DNA of 64,000 nt from Persicaria tinctoria (GCA_037127255.1 JBANSL010000010.1:27732620-27796619), one strand, 5' to 3'. Positions 43,886 through 55,325 are shown, counted from the stretch's first letter. Translations and numbers: made by a program. Notes: generated by a model not told the origin, from the sequence alone.

Positions 43886-46641
43886 TTGGGAGCGGAAAAG
43901 TGAGGAGGAGGGAGGCTTATCGCGCCTTGGACCGAAGCAGGGGTGGAGGAAGGTGGAGGCGGCGTCAGCGGCTGTGGGGTGCTTCTGGTTGGCTCCGACT
44001 CGTCCTCGTCCGTCAGGGAACTCCTGGTGTGGTTCGGACACTAGGAGGAAGGAGGTGGGGTTGGTGTTCATGTGCTCGGGAAACAGGGAAGCGTGGCGCT
44101 CGGGTGCTCGCTCGATACTGCGCTCGGGGAGCTTCTTTGGGGCTGCTGCTATGAGGTGGTGTAGTGGTGGGGTCGGTGGCGCAAGGAGATGAGAGGTAGT
44201 GATGGTGGCTGGGACCTGGTGGTGGTAAGGTGTAGTGGTGGTGTTGCGGCTGAAATGGGGGAAGTGGGTTGCTCTCGGCAGACTTTCAAAGAGGAGAGGT
44301 AAGATGTTGTTTGGTTCCGCTGAATCACGTGGGAGGGGGATCTGGTCAAGGAGCCTGATTCTGTAGAGGGAATGTGTGCTTTTTAGTGCATAGAGCATGG
44401 GGAAAAGAAATACTAGAGAGGGGTGCACTTTTGTCCTGCTAAACGAAGCAAGGGGTTGAAACTTGAAAGTGGTCCAATTTTCTCTAATTGTCCCAACACC
44501 AAAATGATCCTTATCCAAATCATACCACAATTGATAATAACTTTAGAATTTGAAATAGGAGGGTGCTGTAGGAGGAAATCGAGTTCAAAATATAAAATAT
44601 AAATCAAACCAGATTCGTGCCCACGCAAATAATTACAAGACTCCCTCCCGATGTAGCAAGAGAAAGTCAGGTTCGATCCTCGAGGAAGCTAGTTAGCGGA
44701 TCCTAGGCAGCGGAGGAATCTCACGGCAGAAGTCGACTACAGATTGCTCGATCTCGATTAGGGTTAGTCGACAGAAGATCGGACAGGTCGAAACAAGCAA
44801 GCAGCAGCTCCCGGATTTTACTCGATATCGATTAAATTCCTCGATGTCGAGGAAACTTTTCGTCAATCTCGCGTACCTGCAGTTCAGAAGCTACGGCGAT
44901 CTAGGCGATCGAAAATCAGTAGTCGATGTCGACCATAATTGGTTGAGATCGAGGAAAACAGTAACTTTAAACGAAAAGAAAATAAAGAACAAGTCTTTGC
45001 GAAACTCGAAATAAACTATGTGAATGAAAACTTCCAAGATCAGGGTTTGCAATGACGATAACCAAGCATGCATAAGGCAAGGATAAAGAAATAATCATGC
45101 AACCGCATCGAAGGATTAAGCTTTCGCCTTTTCCAACAATTAAGCAACTCTTTCAAGAAACCCTAATTGTATCTATCGATTTTAGGTTTACAATCCAAGT
45201 TGTTAGCATGGATCTCCATTGAATGGGTAACAAACACATAAAAGGAAGTAGATGCTTAAACACGACAAATATTGAATCTTTACCTCAAACACGCATGACT
45301 ATCGCTGGGCTCACCCCAACCCTAGAAGTGGGTGGACTACTCGCGCCTCATCACAATTGCAGACATTGATTGAAAAGAAATAACTTGCATTAACTAAATT
45401 CAAAGTCTTTACAATCCCGGCACTCCAACTTTCGTTGAATGCCAAAACCCTAAAACCTTTGAACTCCTAAACTCTATGTGGAACTACTTCTCTAGCTTCT
45501 GAATTGAATTCAATAAAACTCAGCCCTATAGGCTTTATTTATAGGCTTCTAATTCTTGCTAATCAAGGAAAGAAAGTATATCTAATTTTCTAAAGATAAA
45601 ACTTTAAATAAAAGAAACATTTATCTAAAAGGAAATATATCCAAAATATCTAAATATCCTCATGTGGTAGATAAATCCTCTCTCCATAGATAGATCTTGA
45701 TATATTTGATAGATTCGGACTTGCTTCACATCCAAGTAATCCAGCTCGACTCGGACAAGCCCAACAACGTCGCAGCCCAGAAACCTTTTGCTCGACATCG
45801 AGGAATTTCCTCGATATCGAGGAAATATCTCGCCGACTTCGGATGTCTGGCTTTCTCGAGTAAGTTCTTCCCGTCTTGGACTCGGACAGCTGCTCTCAGA
45901 TTCCTCGATATCGAGGAATTTCCTCGACATCGAGTAAACAAGTCACTCGAGTTGGGTTGTTCGCTCAGCTTCTCGATCAGGCTTCTCCTCGAGCACGGGT
46001 GTGGTTCTAGGTTTTGGTCGATATCAAGTAATTTACTCGACATCGAGTAACGTCCTGAACTCGAGTTGGCTTCTCTTCGACGTTTCTCGAGCAGCTTCTA
46101 CTCAACCATGTTCTGGCTCTCCATTTTTGTCGACATCGAGGAAGTCTCCTCGAGATCGAGTAAAACTTGGCTTCAGCTTTCTCTTCTTGGATTTGTCCCG
46201 GAATGGCTCCAAATTCTGCAATATTAGACCAAAACTTATGTAGACCTTTATTTCTTGCAAATAAGCACATATTACATAAATTCAACATATTCTCAGCCCG
46301 AAATAAGCAAAGTATATAGAACATGGAGCTAAAATGTGTATAAAAACATGGCTATTTTGGTGGACATCAGAGGGGTGGAAGAACGAGACAAATGGGGAGG
46401 AAGAGATAAATGATATGGTCCCAAGCAAAATACCTGAAAATAAACAAATTCTGAAACCTGCTCTCTCGATCGATTAGATATTTAAAATTGAATAGGATAC
46501 CGCCGACGGAAGGAATTTTCGAATCCCAAAATGAAAGACGAATTCGATCTTTAAAATTAAAAATTGGGTCAGAATTCACTTTAAATTTATTTTAAATTTT
46601 CTTTTTCCAAAAATTAATATTTGAAAATCCGGGCCTTTCCA
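43886..46641 (-). repeat. Right gypsy-LTR-like arm, inverted, holding a solo LTR
   Basis: On the minus strand the arm runs from TGGAAAGGCCCGG (46641) to CCGCTCCCA (about 43890). It is about 90% like the left arm and stops at the same LTR position. It is interrupted by a family-T solo LTR at 44564-46369. Confidence 0.65.
44564..46369 (-). mobile_element. Third solo LTR of family T
   Basis: The target duplication GAGGG lies at 44559-44563 and 46370-46374. On the minus strand it begins TGATGTCCACC and ends CTACAGCA. It has the same TATA-like element, conserved leader and TCGATATCGAGGAA palindromes as the other two copies. The undisturbed site is visible in the left arm near 25340. Length 1806 bp. 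Confidence 0.83.
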
Positions 46642-47309
46642 TTGACAAAGTCTTACCAAAGCCAATGCATCTTCCGCTAGTGGTGGTAATCAAAGTGATG
46701 TTGTAAGTAAATAATTAATTGTTCAATTATTTATATTTGCACTTGATGGAATATTTATTTTATTTTCATGTGTCGTAGGACCTTCATGCACGAACTATAT
46801 TCATCAACGATAACAAAGGCAAGGCGTTAAAATTCGACCATGCTTGGAATCTCCTTGGAAAATGCCCCAAATGACATAACTTTTTCAAAAGTCTCATTCA
46901 TGTTGGCGGTAGTAGTTCTAATAAGCCAAATCAATTTGAGAATCCCATAAATAAGACTTTTGGGGCACCCTCTAATCAAATGGAAAGTCCTATTATTATT
47001 GGTCGTGTTTCTTCTAGTTCACCCACTGAGACCATGAGCCAAAGTCCTAGCATCGTCAAAAGACCAATGGGACGCGGTAAACAAAAGGCTTATAAAAGGA
47101 TGAAGCAAGCGGATGATGATAGGAGGAAGGCCTTTGACGATAATATGGCTCAATTGATCAAGCAAAGTGAAATTATGGCAAGTGAGGCCCAAAAAAGAAA
47201 AGTGGGGGATCAAAGAGCAATTGATTTGGAAATTAGAAAGCATAATGATATGATTTTTACAATGGATCTCTCAAAATTGTCTCCAAGTAAACAACAATAT
47301 ATACTTTAG
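46642..47309 (+). pseudogene. Harbinger ORF1 (Myb/SANT-like), second part
   Basis: ORF1 resumes after the LTR block. A short stretch ends at 46702, then a GT-AG intron (46703-46778), then KGKALKFDHAWNLLGKCPK, a hallmark of this family. A TGA (46872-46874) replaces the expected Trp codon. Beyond it the tail RPMGRGKQKAYKRMKQADDD and a basic-acidic helix reach the TAG at 47307. Together with 24852-25077 this is a full but broken ORF1. Confidence 0.8.
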
Positions 47310-47803
47310 AAACGAACAAGCTATTATCATGGAAAAGAGGAGAAACGACAATCAAGAGAATTCAAGCTATTTTCCAAACTCTTCAAACTCTTATTTCGGT
47401 GATGAGGACGATTATGGAAACGATGGATATATCCCTCACTATAATGGTGCTAATGATGGGTTTTAGATCTCCATATAATTTAATTTTTTCCGCTTAGTAA
47501 TTTTGGTTATTGTTATGTATTTTTATTGATTCGCAACTTGGTTTATTATAATTATATGCAATTTTGGTTATTGTTATGTAATTTTATTGCATAGAAAAAT
47601 GAGTACAATAAAGAAAACAAAGGAAAAACGTGATCCATAAAAAAAAAGCGAGGCATAAAAGATTGAGAACACTACAAATTTCAAAGATGGAAAAAAACAT
47701 GCAAGAGTTTTGGGACTACATTAATGAAAAAAAGAAAAAAAGAAAGGAACTACATTAATGAAACAAAGCAAAAAAATAGTGGTGCACGTGACATAAAAAC
47801 ATA
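47310..47803. other. Spacer between convergent Harbinger genes
   Basis: This AT-rich non-coding region lies between the 3' ends of ORF1 and the transposase. It includes two copies of TTTTGGTTATTGTTATGTA (about 47500 and 47562). No gene. Confidence 0.5.
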
Positions 47804-48935
47804 CTAATAGTTTTGGGTGTGTGATCCAAAACGTGTCGAAATATGTTTAACAAGGTCATTCCTAATGGAGCGATGGATATTTGTGTCACGAATATGATTG
47901 TGATTACACATATATTCTTCTAATGTTGGTCTATCCCGACCAACCTCAAAAGACGCATGTGGGCTTATTTCATAGTCAACCACTACACTTGCAACCTCAC
48001 CATGTTCATCTTCCACGTACTCGTCTTCAACGATCATGTTGTGAAGAACAATACATGCAAGCATTATTTCGCCTAGAGTTTGGGTATCCCAAATTCTAGG
48101 TGGACCACGTACAATAGTCCATCTAGCTTGAAGTATCCCAAAAGCTCTTTCGACATCTTTGTGATATGCCTCTTGCAATTGAGAAAATAGAGCTTTCTCT
48201 GGAGTATCTGGACTGCTAATAGTTTTGACAAACGTGGCCCATGAAAGGTACATTCCATCGGCTAAATAATAACATTGGTTCTAATTGCGACTATTTACCT
48301 TGAATTTGACAATATGAGCTTCTCCATTGACACCGTTATCAAATACCGGGGAGCATCCTAGGGTGTTTAGATCGTTGTTGGATCCGGAAGGGCAAAAAAA
48401 AGCATGCCAAATCCAAGTGTCATATGATGCCACAGTCTCAAGGACAATAGTCGGTTTTCCTTTGAACCCGGTGTATTGACCGGCATGAGCAGTAGGACAA
48501 TTCTTCCACTATCAGTGCATGCAATCTATGGATCCGATCATTCCTGGAAAGTCCCTCTTGTTGGCCTTGTCCAACAACCTTTTAAGATCTGTTTGGTTTG
48601 GTTGTCGGAGGTACCAACGACCATAGATGTTTAGTATCGCCTTACAAAATTTTTGCAAGCACTCTAGCGATGTGGTCTCCCCCATCCGACAATACTCATC
48701 CATGGAGTCAGCCGAACAACCGTTGACCAACATGCATAGGGCACTTGTTAGCTTTTGATGAGGTGAAATGAAGTCCTCGTTGCCGCATCTCTTGTGAGTT
48801 GAAAGTATGAATCATGTGGTATTACATCATTCATGATGAGGTTGAATAAGCTTGGTTGCATACGATAGCGCCTTCGAAATTTAGAGAATCATAGGTTGGG
48901 TTAGGATTAAAGTAATCCTTCATCAACCTAAGATG

Positions 48936-48977
<42 letters not shown>

Positions 48978-49143
48978 TTATGTATTTACGCTTATTTTGA
49001 GGACCTCTATGGATTGATTGATCCTCTTCCTCTCTCCTTTGATGTTCACTCATCATGAGTGCACTCATTCGATGCATGTGAGCTTCCATGTAATCGGAAA
49101 GCTCCATGTTAGACATTTCGAAATAGTTTTTGTTTGAACTCAT
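47804..49143 (-). pseudogene. Harbinger DDE transposase (DDE_Tnp_4 type)
   Basis: The enzyme cuts Harbinger ends and inserts at TTA sites. On the minus strand the start is MSSNKNYFEMSNMELSDYM (49143). After a helix comes NFRRRYRMQPSLFNLIMNDV, then CMLVNGCSADSMDEYCRMGE. The first catalytic block is GMIGSIDCMH (about 48515). The second follows TIVLETVASYDTWIWH, and the third Glu lies in DVERAFGILQARW (about 48160). The C-terminal LACIVLHNMIVEDE is typical. Two adjacent stops follow CMH where Trp is expected. A frameshift lies near 48740 and a stop at about 48282. A (CT)n tract at 48935-48975 has expanded inside the N-terminal coding part, so the gene is inactive. Confidence 0.85.
48931..48975. 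repeat. Poly-C plus (CT)n microsatellite
   Basis: A C-run is followed by about 16 CT repeats, lying within the transposase pseudogene. On the coding strand it would read as Arg-Glu repeats and break the frame. Confidence 0.9.
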
Positions 49144-49789
49144 TGTTTTAAAAGTGGAGGGAGAAGAAGAGAAGAGAGGAACAGACTTGGCTTATTTTGA
49201 TCTTGAGGTTATGTTATGGTATTTATAATAGAGATGAAGTTAACACTATTGGAACTTAGACTATTATATATTTAATTCCTTGTCTAAAGTGAATTTCTAT
49301 TTGGGAACAAGTCGACATTTGCATTGAGAATAGTATTTAGTGACATCATTTGAATGTAGTATCTTCTCAACACATTTGACTCATTTTCTATGGCAAATTT
49401 GCCTTAAAAAAAAAGACAAAAGCATTGAAAATATAATTTTGTGGACACAATTTCAACTCATACCATTTTCAAAACATTTAATTATTTTTAGGTGGTAAAT
49501 TGGCAATTAAGATAAAGACAAGTATTGTATTTAAATTTTTTAGGCACCATTGAAAATTCAAAATTTTCAAATAGTGCTCAAAAATTATTTTTTAACATCA
49601 AAATATTCGTAATAACTAATATAAAAAAAATATTATTATTTATTTTTGAAAAAATAATTATTATAATTAAAATATACAGATATACATAAGTTAGTTAGGT
49701 AATAAAAGAAGAGTGCAAAAAAAACCACAATGAACCATTGGAGTAAAATCACAAAAAGTGGTGTGCATTTTTGCACACCTTGTGCAAAT
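49144..49789. other. Harbinger promoter-side non-coding region
   Basis: This AT-rich sequence lies upstream of the transposase start and inside the right terminal repeat. No gene is supported. Confidence 0.45.
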
Positions 49790-49832
49790 GTGCAAATGTA
49801 CACATTTGCACACTCAACCATTGTGGATGGTC
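49790..49832. repeat. Right terminal inverted repeat of the Harbinger element
   Basis: It reads inward on the minus strand as GACCATCCACAATGGTTG, then GTGTGCAAATGTG. TTA follows at 49833-49835. Confidence 0.8.
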
Positions 49833-49835
49833 TTA

Positions 49836-50880
49836 GTACCCATTTCACCAATAATGTCGAGCAAAACCCAAAAGTGTAAAGCACTCCAACGTGGTGTGTG
49901 GATGAGCATCTCCGACGAGACCGACCTTATCCGCCGATCACCAGCATCAGCTCTGGCATCGTTGGCGACCCTTAAGTCTTTGGTAATGAAGTGCAAAGCC
50001 TAGCCACCAACAAGTTACGCTAATCGTCCATGTGAGTGGCTTCTTCTTCTTCCCACTTCTTCATCCATGTTGTTCTTGAAATCAACAACTTAGGCATCTC
50101 ACTCTTCAACTCTTATGTGTAATTGCTTGATTTTGCTTGACCTATCGGTAATTCGAGAGATTTTCATGAATTAATTTGCAGCATGACTAGAAATTTCTTC
50201 ATGAAATTTAAATCCTGTTACCCCTGCATGTTCGATTGGAGAACCTAGGGTTTGCATTATGTTGTCAAATAGGGTGATTGCGGTCTACGTTTTCCTCAGC
50301 TATTGACATCTGCTTACATTCATTTCTGAATTGTTGTTGATCCATTATTCATGGGTCGTCCCTCTTCAAGCCAAGGAACAAGGGTTCCCATTTTGGTTTC
50401 CAATAGGTTTTTATTGCCCTCATTCCCCTTTTTTATTTTAAAGTTAAAATATATTAAACTTGGGAAATATTTACAAGTATAGAATTAAGTAGTCTTAGTA
50501 GGAAAACCATAGTCGTCAAAATGAAGGGCATAGCCTTCTTGACCTGCCTTTTGTGAGTGAGGCTCACATCCTAAAGGGGTCAATAGAGACGTTAGGCAAA
50601 GCCATGGGCGGATCCATTCTCATCAAGTCAAAGCTATCAAAATTCGGACACACCCTCAAAGTAGTATATTGAAGCCACCCCTTCGGCTAGACCATCAAGG
50701 TAGCTACAACATAGTACTTTGGCATCCCTTTTTTTCAAATTTCAATAACCACATGAGCATAAATAATACAACATAGTGTCAACAAAAATAAAAGGTTGAC
50801 ACTATATAAGCAATTTCAGCCATACCATTTTCTCCAATAGGGAAGTATTTGGAATTGGAATGTTTACAAAATAAATGACT
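49836..50880. other. Flank of the Harbinger insertion, no definite gene
   Basis: A short plus-strand frame (49854-50003, containing MSISDETDLIRRSPASALAS) looks protein-like but has no family match and no clear splice partner. The rest is AT-rich, with one stretch around 50440-50560 that resembles transposon tail sequence. I see no RNA gene. Confidence 0.35.
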
Positions 50881-50890
50881 CACCTCTTAT

Positions 50891-51880
50891 CTAAAAACTT
50901 TGGGCTATTAGAGATGATATACTAACACTTGCAGGTTCAGAAAGTGAAGCAATTGAGTTGCTCTCTTCTGGGAACTCAGGAGAAAATTTCAGCCTTCAAA
51001 AAGCTTATGAGCACTTAAGAAGAAAATCGCCCAATAAAGCGCCCATTAAACCATGGAGTAATCTTGTGTGAAATACTACCATTATGCCAAGGCACTCCTT
51101 CATCCTTTGGCTTGCAGCAAAACAAAGGCTTGCAACAAAAGACACTATAAAATTCAGGGAAGTAGACCCAACTTGCCCTCTATGCAACAATACCACTGAA
51201 TCTCATCAACCTCTCTTCTTTGCATGTGAATTTTCCTCGCAAATCTGGATGCAGATCAAGCAATGGCTTGGCATTTGGAGAATGATGTATACAATGCAGG
51301 GAGCACTAGCAACAGCAGCAACAACAACCTAGTATATCTCGCATAAGAAGGGTCTGGGGCTCAGGATGTACGCACTAGTCTCTTACCCTGAAAGATTCGA
51401 GAGTTTTTTTTCTGAGAGACCTAGAACAAAAAGGGACAAACCAAAAAGAAACAGGATACACAACAAAACAAGAAGCCCGAAAAGATGCAAAAGCACATGT
51501 CAAAGCCAAAGTAAAGACAAACAGATACTACAACACCCCTCCTGACCCTACTGCTACCACCCAACTCTACACATCTGACAAACAGATACTAATGCAGGGA
51601 GCACTAAAGTGGATGAAAAAAGAAGCAAGAGGAAAAGGGTGGAAAGCCAAAGCAAGAAGACTGGCGCTTGCATCCACTACTTATTACATTTGGAAGTCCA
51701 TAAATGATAAGCAATTTGAAGAGAAGACATGGATCCCTACAGAGCTTGTCCACCTGATCAAAAAACATGTGTACCGAGCCCTCAGCCATGATTTTTTTGT
51801 GGTGTTACAAGCTCCTCAACTCTACAAGAAGCACACCTTCAAGAGGAGGGTGGATAATAGAGGCAGAATAAGCTTTTGAA
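50891..51880 (+). mobile_element. LINE 3' end (zf-RVT region) split by a SINE
   Basis: The frame carries the C-terminal region of plant L1-type LINE ORF2. FILWLAAKQRLATKDTI is followed by the zinc-finger-like CPLCNNTTESHQPLFFAC (51174-51227) and IWMQIKQWLG. A 282-bp SINE interrupts it, after which the frame resumes from 51592 (ALKWMKKEARGKG, TTYYIWKSIND) to a TGA at 51877. An in-frame TGA near 51069 shows decay. The endonuclease and reverse transcriptase are absent, consistent with 5' truncation. Confidence 0.78.
51309..51590 (+). mobile_element. Au-like SINE with 16-bp target duplication
   Basis: The 16-bp duplication AATGCAGGGAGCACTA lies at 51293-51308 and 51591-51606. The sequence GGGTCTGGGGCTCAGGATGT, preceded by a CAACAACAA stretch and followed by CTTACCCTGA, is the conserved core of Au SINEs of angiosperms. 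The left end is diverged. No coding capacity. Confidence 0.7.
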
Positions 51881-51904
51881 GACCATAAATACCCTAGATA
51901 TGGC

Positions 51905-52858
51905 CAGTGTTCTAAATATCGAATATATCGGGGATATTTAGAATCCGTTAAGATATCGGCATATCAGAGTAAATTTATCGGTCAACGCTAAATATCGGGT
52001 CAACGATGATATATTAGGTCAATATCGGGTTGACCGATATATCAATCGCTTGAAACGGTGACATTTTTTTTAAGGCATCAAAGGAAAAGAAAAAGGCATT
52101 CGGAGGTCGAGGACTAAAATCTGTAGAGAACTACAGTACAATAGTGCAAAATTGGATCTAGGGCTTCTTCTCCGACAGTCCGGTCAGCCGCCTCTTGCTT
52201 TACAACCTTCAATCCTTCACTGGTTCAACCTCTGCGCTGGCTGTCGACTCTACTTCGGTCGCCTCCACTTCACTGGTTCAACCTTTATTTCTCGTCACTT
52301 CTTCTTCGACCGCATCTGCTTCGGCTTTGGCATCCAACTGCCTCTACTTCTTCTCCAGTTCTACGACCACCTCTGCTTGAGGCTTCAGCTTCGTCATTCT
52401 GTTCGGCGTCCACTCTTGTATAGTACGTGACCATAACAACCTCCTTGAATGTACATGTTTGTTTAATTTCAAGATTCATCCTTCGGTTTCGGTTGAATGA
52501 ATTGGCTGAATTGGAAAGAATTGAAGAAAAAGGGTTTCAATTTGAGAGATTGAATGAATTTCGATTTTGGTTAAAATAACTAGTTGAATAAGGTTATTTG
52601 AAATGTACATTTTCTACAAGCTATTTGACACAAATTAGTTGAATTCATTGTACATGTTCCGCAATAGTGCAATACATATGGTATTTTACAATTTTAATTT
52701 TAATTTTTTATGTGTATATTTATGTTTTGAAGTATAAATATAATATTTATAGTAAAAAATAAGCGAAAACGATAAATCCGATATATTTTGACATATCTTT
52801 GATTTATCATTTTTACCCTCAACCGATACTTCCCCGATGAGCAATATTTAGACCCTTG
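51905..52858. mobile_element. hAT-like non-autonomous element, about 950 bp
   Basis: The left end CAGTGTTCTAAATATCG and the right end, inverted (CAAGGGTCTAAATATTG), are imperfect terminal repeats. Each is followed by ATATCGGGG/ATCGGGGAAG and further CGATATATC subterminal repeats. Only part of an 8-bp duplication is visible (ATGGC on each side), so the assignment to hAT is tentative. The interior has a partial tandem repeat containing TCACTGGTTCAACC (about 52217 and 52271) and no transposase. Confidence 0.5.
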
Positions 52859-53880
52859 ATGGCGGTGAATCCACCTAATCCATAGGCGATCTTTTTTCTG
52901 ATGAATATCCCATAATTTTCTTGAGAGGAAAGCTTTGTTCCAAGTCTTTAGGTCCTTTAAACCCAGACTACCTTCTTTATTTGGTAGACACACATCTTTC
53001 TAGTGGACCCTATGTGATTTCCATAAGAATTTTGCACATAAACTGTTGATCCTCCGAACAAGAACAGCTGGCGATGGTAGTATGGAGAACCATAACACTT
53101 CTATCCCTTGAATCACAACCCTTATAAGCTCCACTTTTCTTGCATAAGAAAGAGACTTAGTGTTCCAGTACCTTATGTTAACAAGGAGCTTATTCATAAG
53201 AGGGGAGAATTGTGAGAGAGTTAACTTCCTTGACGAGATAGGAATGCCTAAGTATCTGAAAGGGAAGGACCCTTATGAGAAACTTGTTATAGAGACCAAA
53301 AAATCTCTATCCTCTTCTTTGGCACCAGCCAAGTAGTAGGAGGATTTGGCGGAACTTGATCACTTCTAGTCCTGGAGAAGTTGTAAACAAGTCGAGGGCA
53401 TCTAGGAAAATAGTCATAGATGGTTTATCATCCCTTGACAGTAGGATGAGATCATCTGCATAAGCAAGGTGGGTGATATGCAGGGGCTCACACTTCGAAT
53501 GGAATTTGAAGGTTGAGGATCTGATGCATCTTAGAATCCTAGAGAGATAATCAGCACACAGAACAAAAATCAAAAGGGAGATAGGGTCTCCCTGTCTTAA
53601 CCCTTTTTGCCTTGGAAGAAACCCTGCAAGTTACCATTGATATTTATAGAAAAAGAGGAAGCACAAAATATGCATTCAATAATCCAATTGATAAAGATAG
53701 GAGGGAATTCGGATGAGAAAGCTTTTGCTTAACAAATTTCCAAGATAAGGTGTCGTAGGCTTTCCTTAATTTTAGGTTTAGGATACATCTTGGGCTAATT
53801 CTTGTCCTTAAGTATTTCCTTATTAGCCCCTGAAACAACATCACATTATCACTCATAATCTAGCCCTCAATAAAGTCATC
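52859..53880 (-). pseudogene. LINE reverse transcriptase fragment
   Basis: The minus strand shows, from 53880 downward, ISDN-type SDNVMLFQGLIRKYL and AYDTLSWKFV. The reverse transcriptase core HLAYADDLILLSRDD follows (about 53440-53480), then SLSYARKVELI, ILPSPAVLVRRINSLCAKFL and EGSLGLKDLKTWNKA. These are consecutive blocks of L1-type ORF2. Several frame changes and stops are present. It is a different insertion from the plus-strand LINE at 50891-51880. Confidence 0.8.
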
Positions 53881-53884
53881 TTCC

Positions 53885-55142
53885 TATCTTACTTTGAATA
53901 GATTAAAGCACAAAGAGCACAATTAATCCCTTACACCTTTATGTAACCTAAGCACCTCAGAGATTTAACATCAAGATAGCACACAAGTCCTAAGAATCTA
54001 GGCATATGAATAACACCAAGTAAACAAGGTAACCGATGTTTAAGACATATGTCTAAATCCCTACTTAGTCATGACCAAACAAGGTTCTCACAATCATAAG
54101 CATACGACTACGGAATTCATTCCATGACGAAATAACAAATACCTAGCAAGATACTATTATGGTCGCGAATCACAATAATGTCATCAATACTTGCAACGGA
54201 AATCGAAAGAAGTGTAGGAAACAACTGAATTTAAGCCTCATAAATCACCAACCAAGTCTCCGAAACACAGGTGAAATAAATAACAGACTTAGCCACTCAT
54301 GGCTTACCTAAATCTCCTTCGACTAGATGGAAATTACGCAAACTTGAATGGAATAAAAACCTATTGTAAATTATTATTGAAAGTCTGAGAATAATGGTGT
54401 CTTGTCTCACAATTTCGTGGTTATCTCAATAGAGGGGAAAGAGACCCCGAAAACCTAGATACTTTTCTTAAAGATAATGCGAAAAATATCATAAAATAAA
54501 ATAAAATATCCTAAAAATGTTAAAACTGAAAATAATAAATAAATAAGTCTTAATCTCACTTCCTTAAATCATAAGGAATAAGTACCAAAGAGATTGGATC
54601 GAGTTTCCTTTCGAAAAGATAAGATTTGATCTTAATTTCATATTTCTCTGGACGTTTTTGCCGCCGCAAAAGGTATCTTGCGACTGCGACTTTGAGCTTT
54701 CACTACTGCTTCTCGCGGTCACATCTCCATGGTGAGTATGAGGATCTTGCGATCGTGACATAATGTCTCGCGGCCTCGACATGTGCTTTCCTTCAATGTT
54801 GCTCGTTGCCTCATTCACCATGGCGAGATGGGCTCTTTTGCAGTGGCGAAACCCATCTCGCGGTCCCAACTCAGCTGGATTTGTGTTCCGTTCCTATTGG
54901 CTTTTTGCTTGTCCTTCCTCTCTTCCTTTGCTTCCTTCTTCTTCATCATTCCATTAACATCTCTCCTAAGCTTATCACATGTCAGAACTACGAACCTGCA
55001 TAAAACAATCGAAATAGGGTAGTTTCCGCACTTTTCCACCAAAAAGAACATATATATGAAATTAAGTATATAACATAACCAAATAACCATGAAATGCAAC
55101 TAAAACTATCATATAATGCCTATTGAAATATGCATTATCACA
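53885..55142 (-). repeat. Possible solo LTR
   Basis: On the minus strand this segment starts TGATAATGCATATTTC (55142) and lies against the LINE fragment at the other end. It has the composition of an LTR, with repeated GCGAGA/GCGGTCGC strings around 54660-54870. I could not find a target duplication or the exact left border. Short open frames inside it are not convincing. Confidence 0.4.
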
Positions 55143-55194
55143 TTCAGTCCTTTCACTTACAACAAAAGTACTATAAAATTGTCACTTCCAGATT

Positions 55195-55325
55195 TTTTTT
55201 TCCAAGTGTGGCTTGATTAGAATGAATTTTGATTATCAACTTGTGATGTAAGCCTATATGGGAATCGAACCCACTCCATGTATATAATAACACATCGATC
55301 TTTCATTAAGCTAATAGGCTTTAAA
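55195..55325 (-). mobile_element. tRNA-derived SINE-like sequence A
   Basis: On the minus strand a box-A-like TTAGCTTAATGAAAG is followed about 40 bases later by a good box B, GGTTCGATTCC (about 55261-55276), the internal RNA polymerase III promoter of tRNA-derived SINEs. The ends GCCTATTAGC and ATAGGCTTAC are near-complementary as in a tRNA acceptor stem. It is too diverged to be a tRNA gene. Confidence 0.5.

Larger units (their letters stand above)
25078..46641. mobile_element. Gypsy-type LTR insertion with inverted LTR arms
   Basis: One insertion, starting TGTAAAGGCCCG and ending CGGGCCTTTCCA, is bounded by the 5-bp duplication TTGAC (25073-25077 and 46642-46646), and the Harbinger ORF1 frame resumes beyond it. 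The two outer arms (25078-26021 and the reverse complement of 46641 down to about 43886, less a solo LTR) are about 90% alike but in opposite orientation. They are not the direct repeats expected of LTRs. Sequence at 42294-43885 looks like the rest of a plus-strand gypsy LTR, with an AT-rich centre and a terminal tract containing TTTGATCTGACACCGCCC. No gypsy pol was found; the interior is occupied by a copia element. Confidence 0.65.
22045..49832 (+). mobile_element. PIF/Harbinger transposon carrying nested insertions
   Basis: The terminal inverted repeats are GATCACCCACAATGG on the left and its relative GACCATCCACAATGG on the right (read inward on the minus strand). Both are followed by GTGTGCAAATGTG-type sequence. 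The outer flanks are the 3-bp duplication TTA (22042-22044 and 49833-49835), the classic PIF/Harbinger target. Inside are the two expected genes: a Myb/SANT ORF1 on the plus strand (24852 onward, resuming at 46642) and a DDE transposase on the minus strand (49143-47804), converging. Removing the Mutator-like insertion and the 21.6-kb LTR block leaves about 4 kb, a normal size for an autonomous member. Both genes have stops, so the element is now inactive. Confidence 0.86.

Noticed and set aside
43869..44192. Plus-strand frame of 107 codons
   Set aside because: It is the opposite strand of the right gypsy-LTR arm, low in complexity and not shared with any family.
53885..55142. Coding frames on both strands around 54,560-55,100
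   Set aside because: They overlap each other, lack domains and lie in what looks like LTR sequence.
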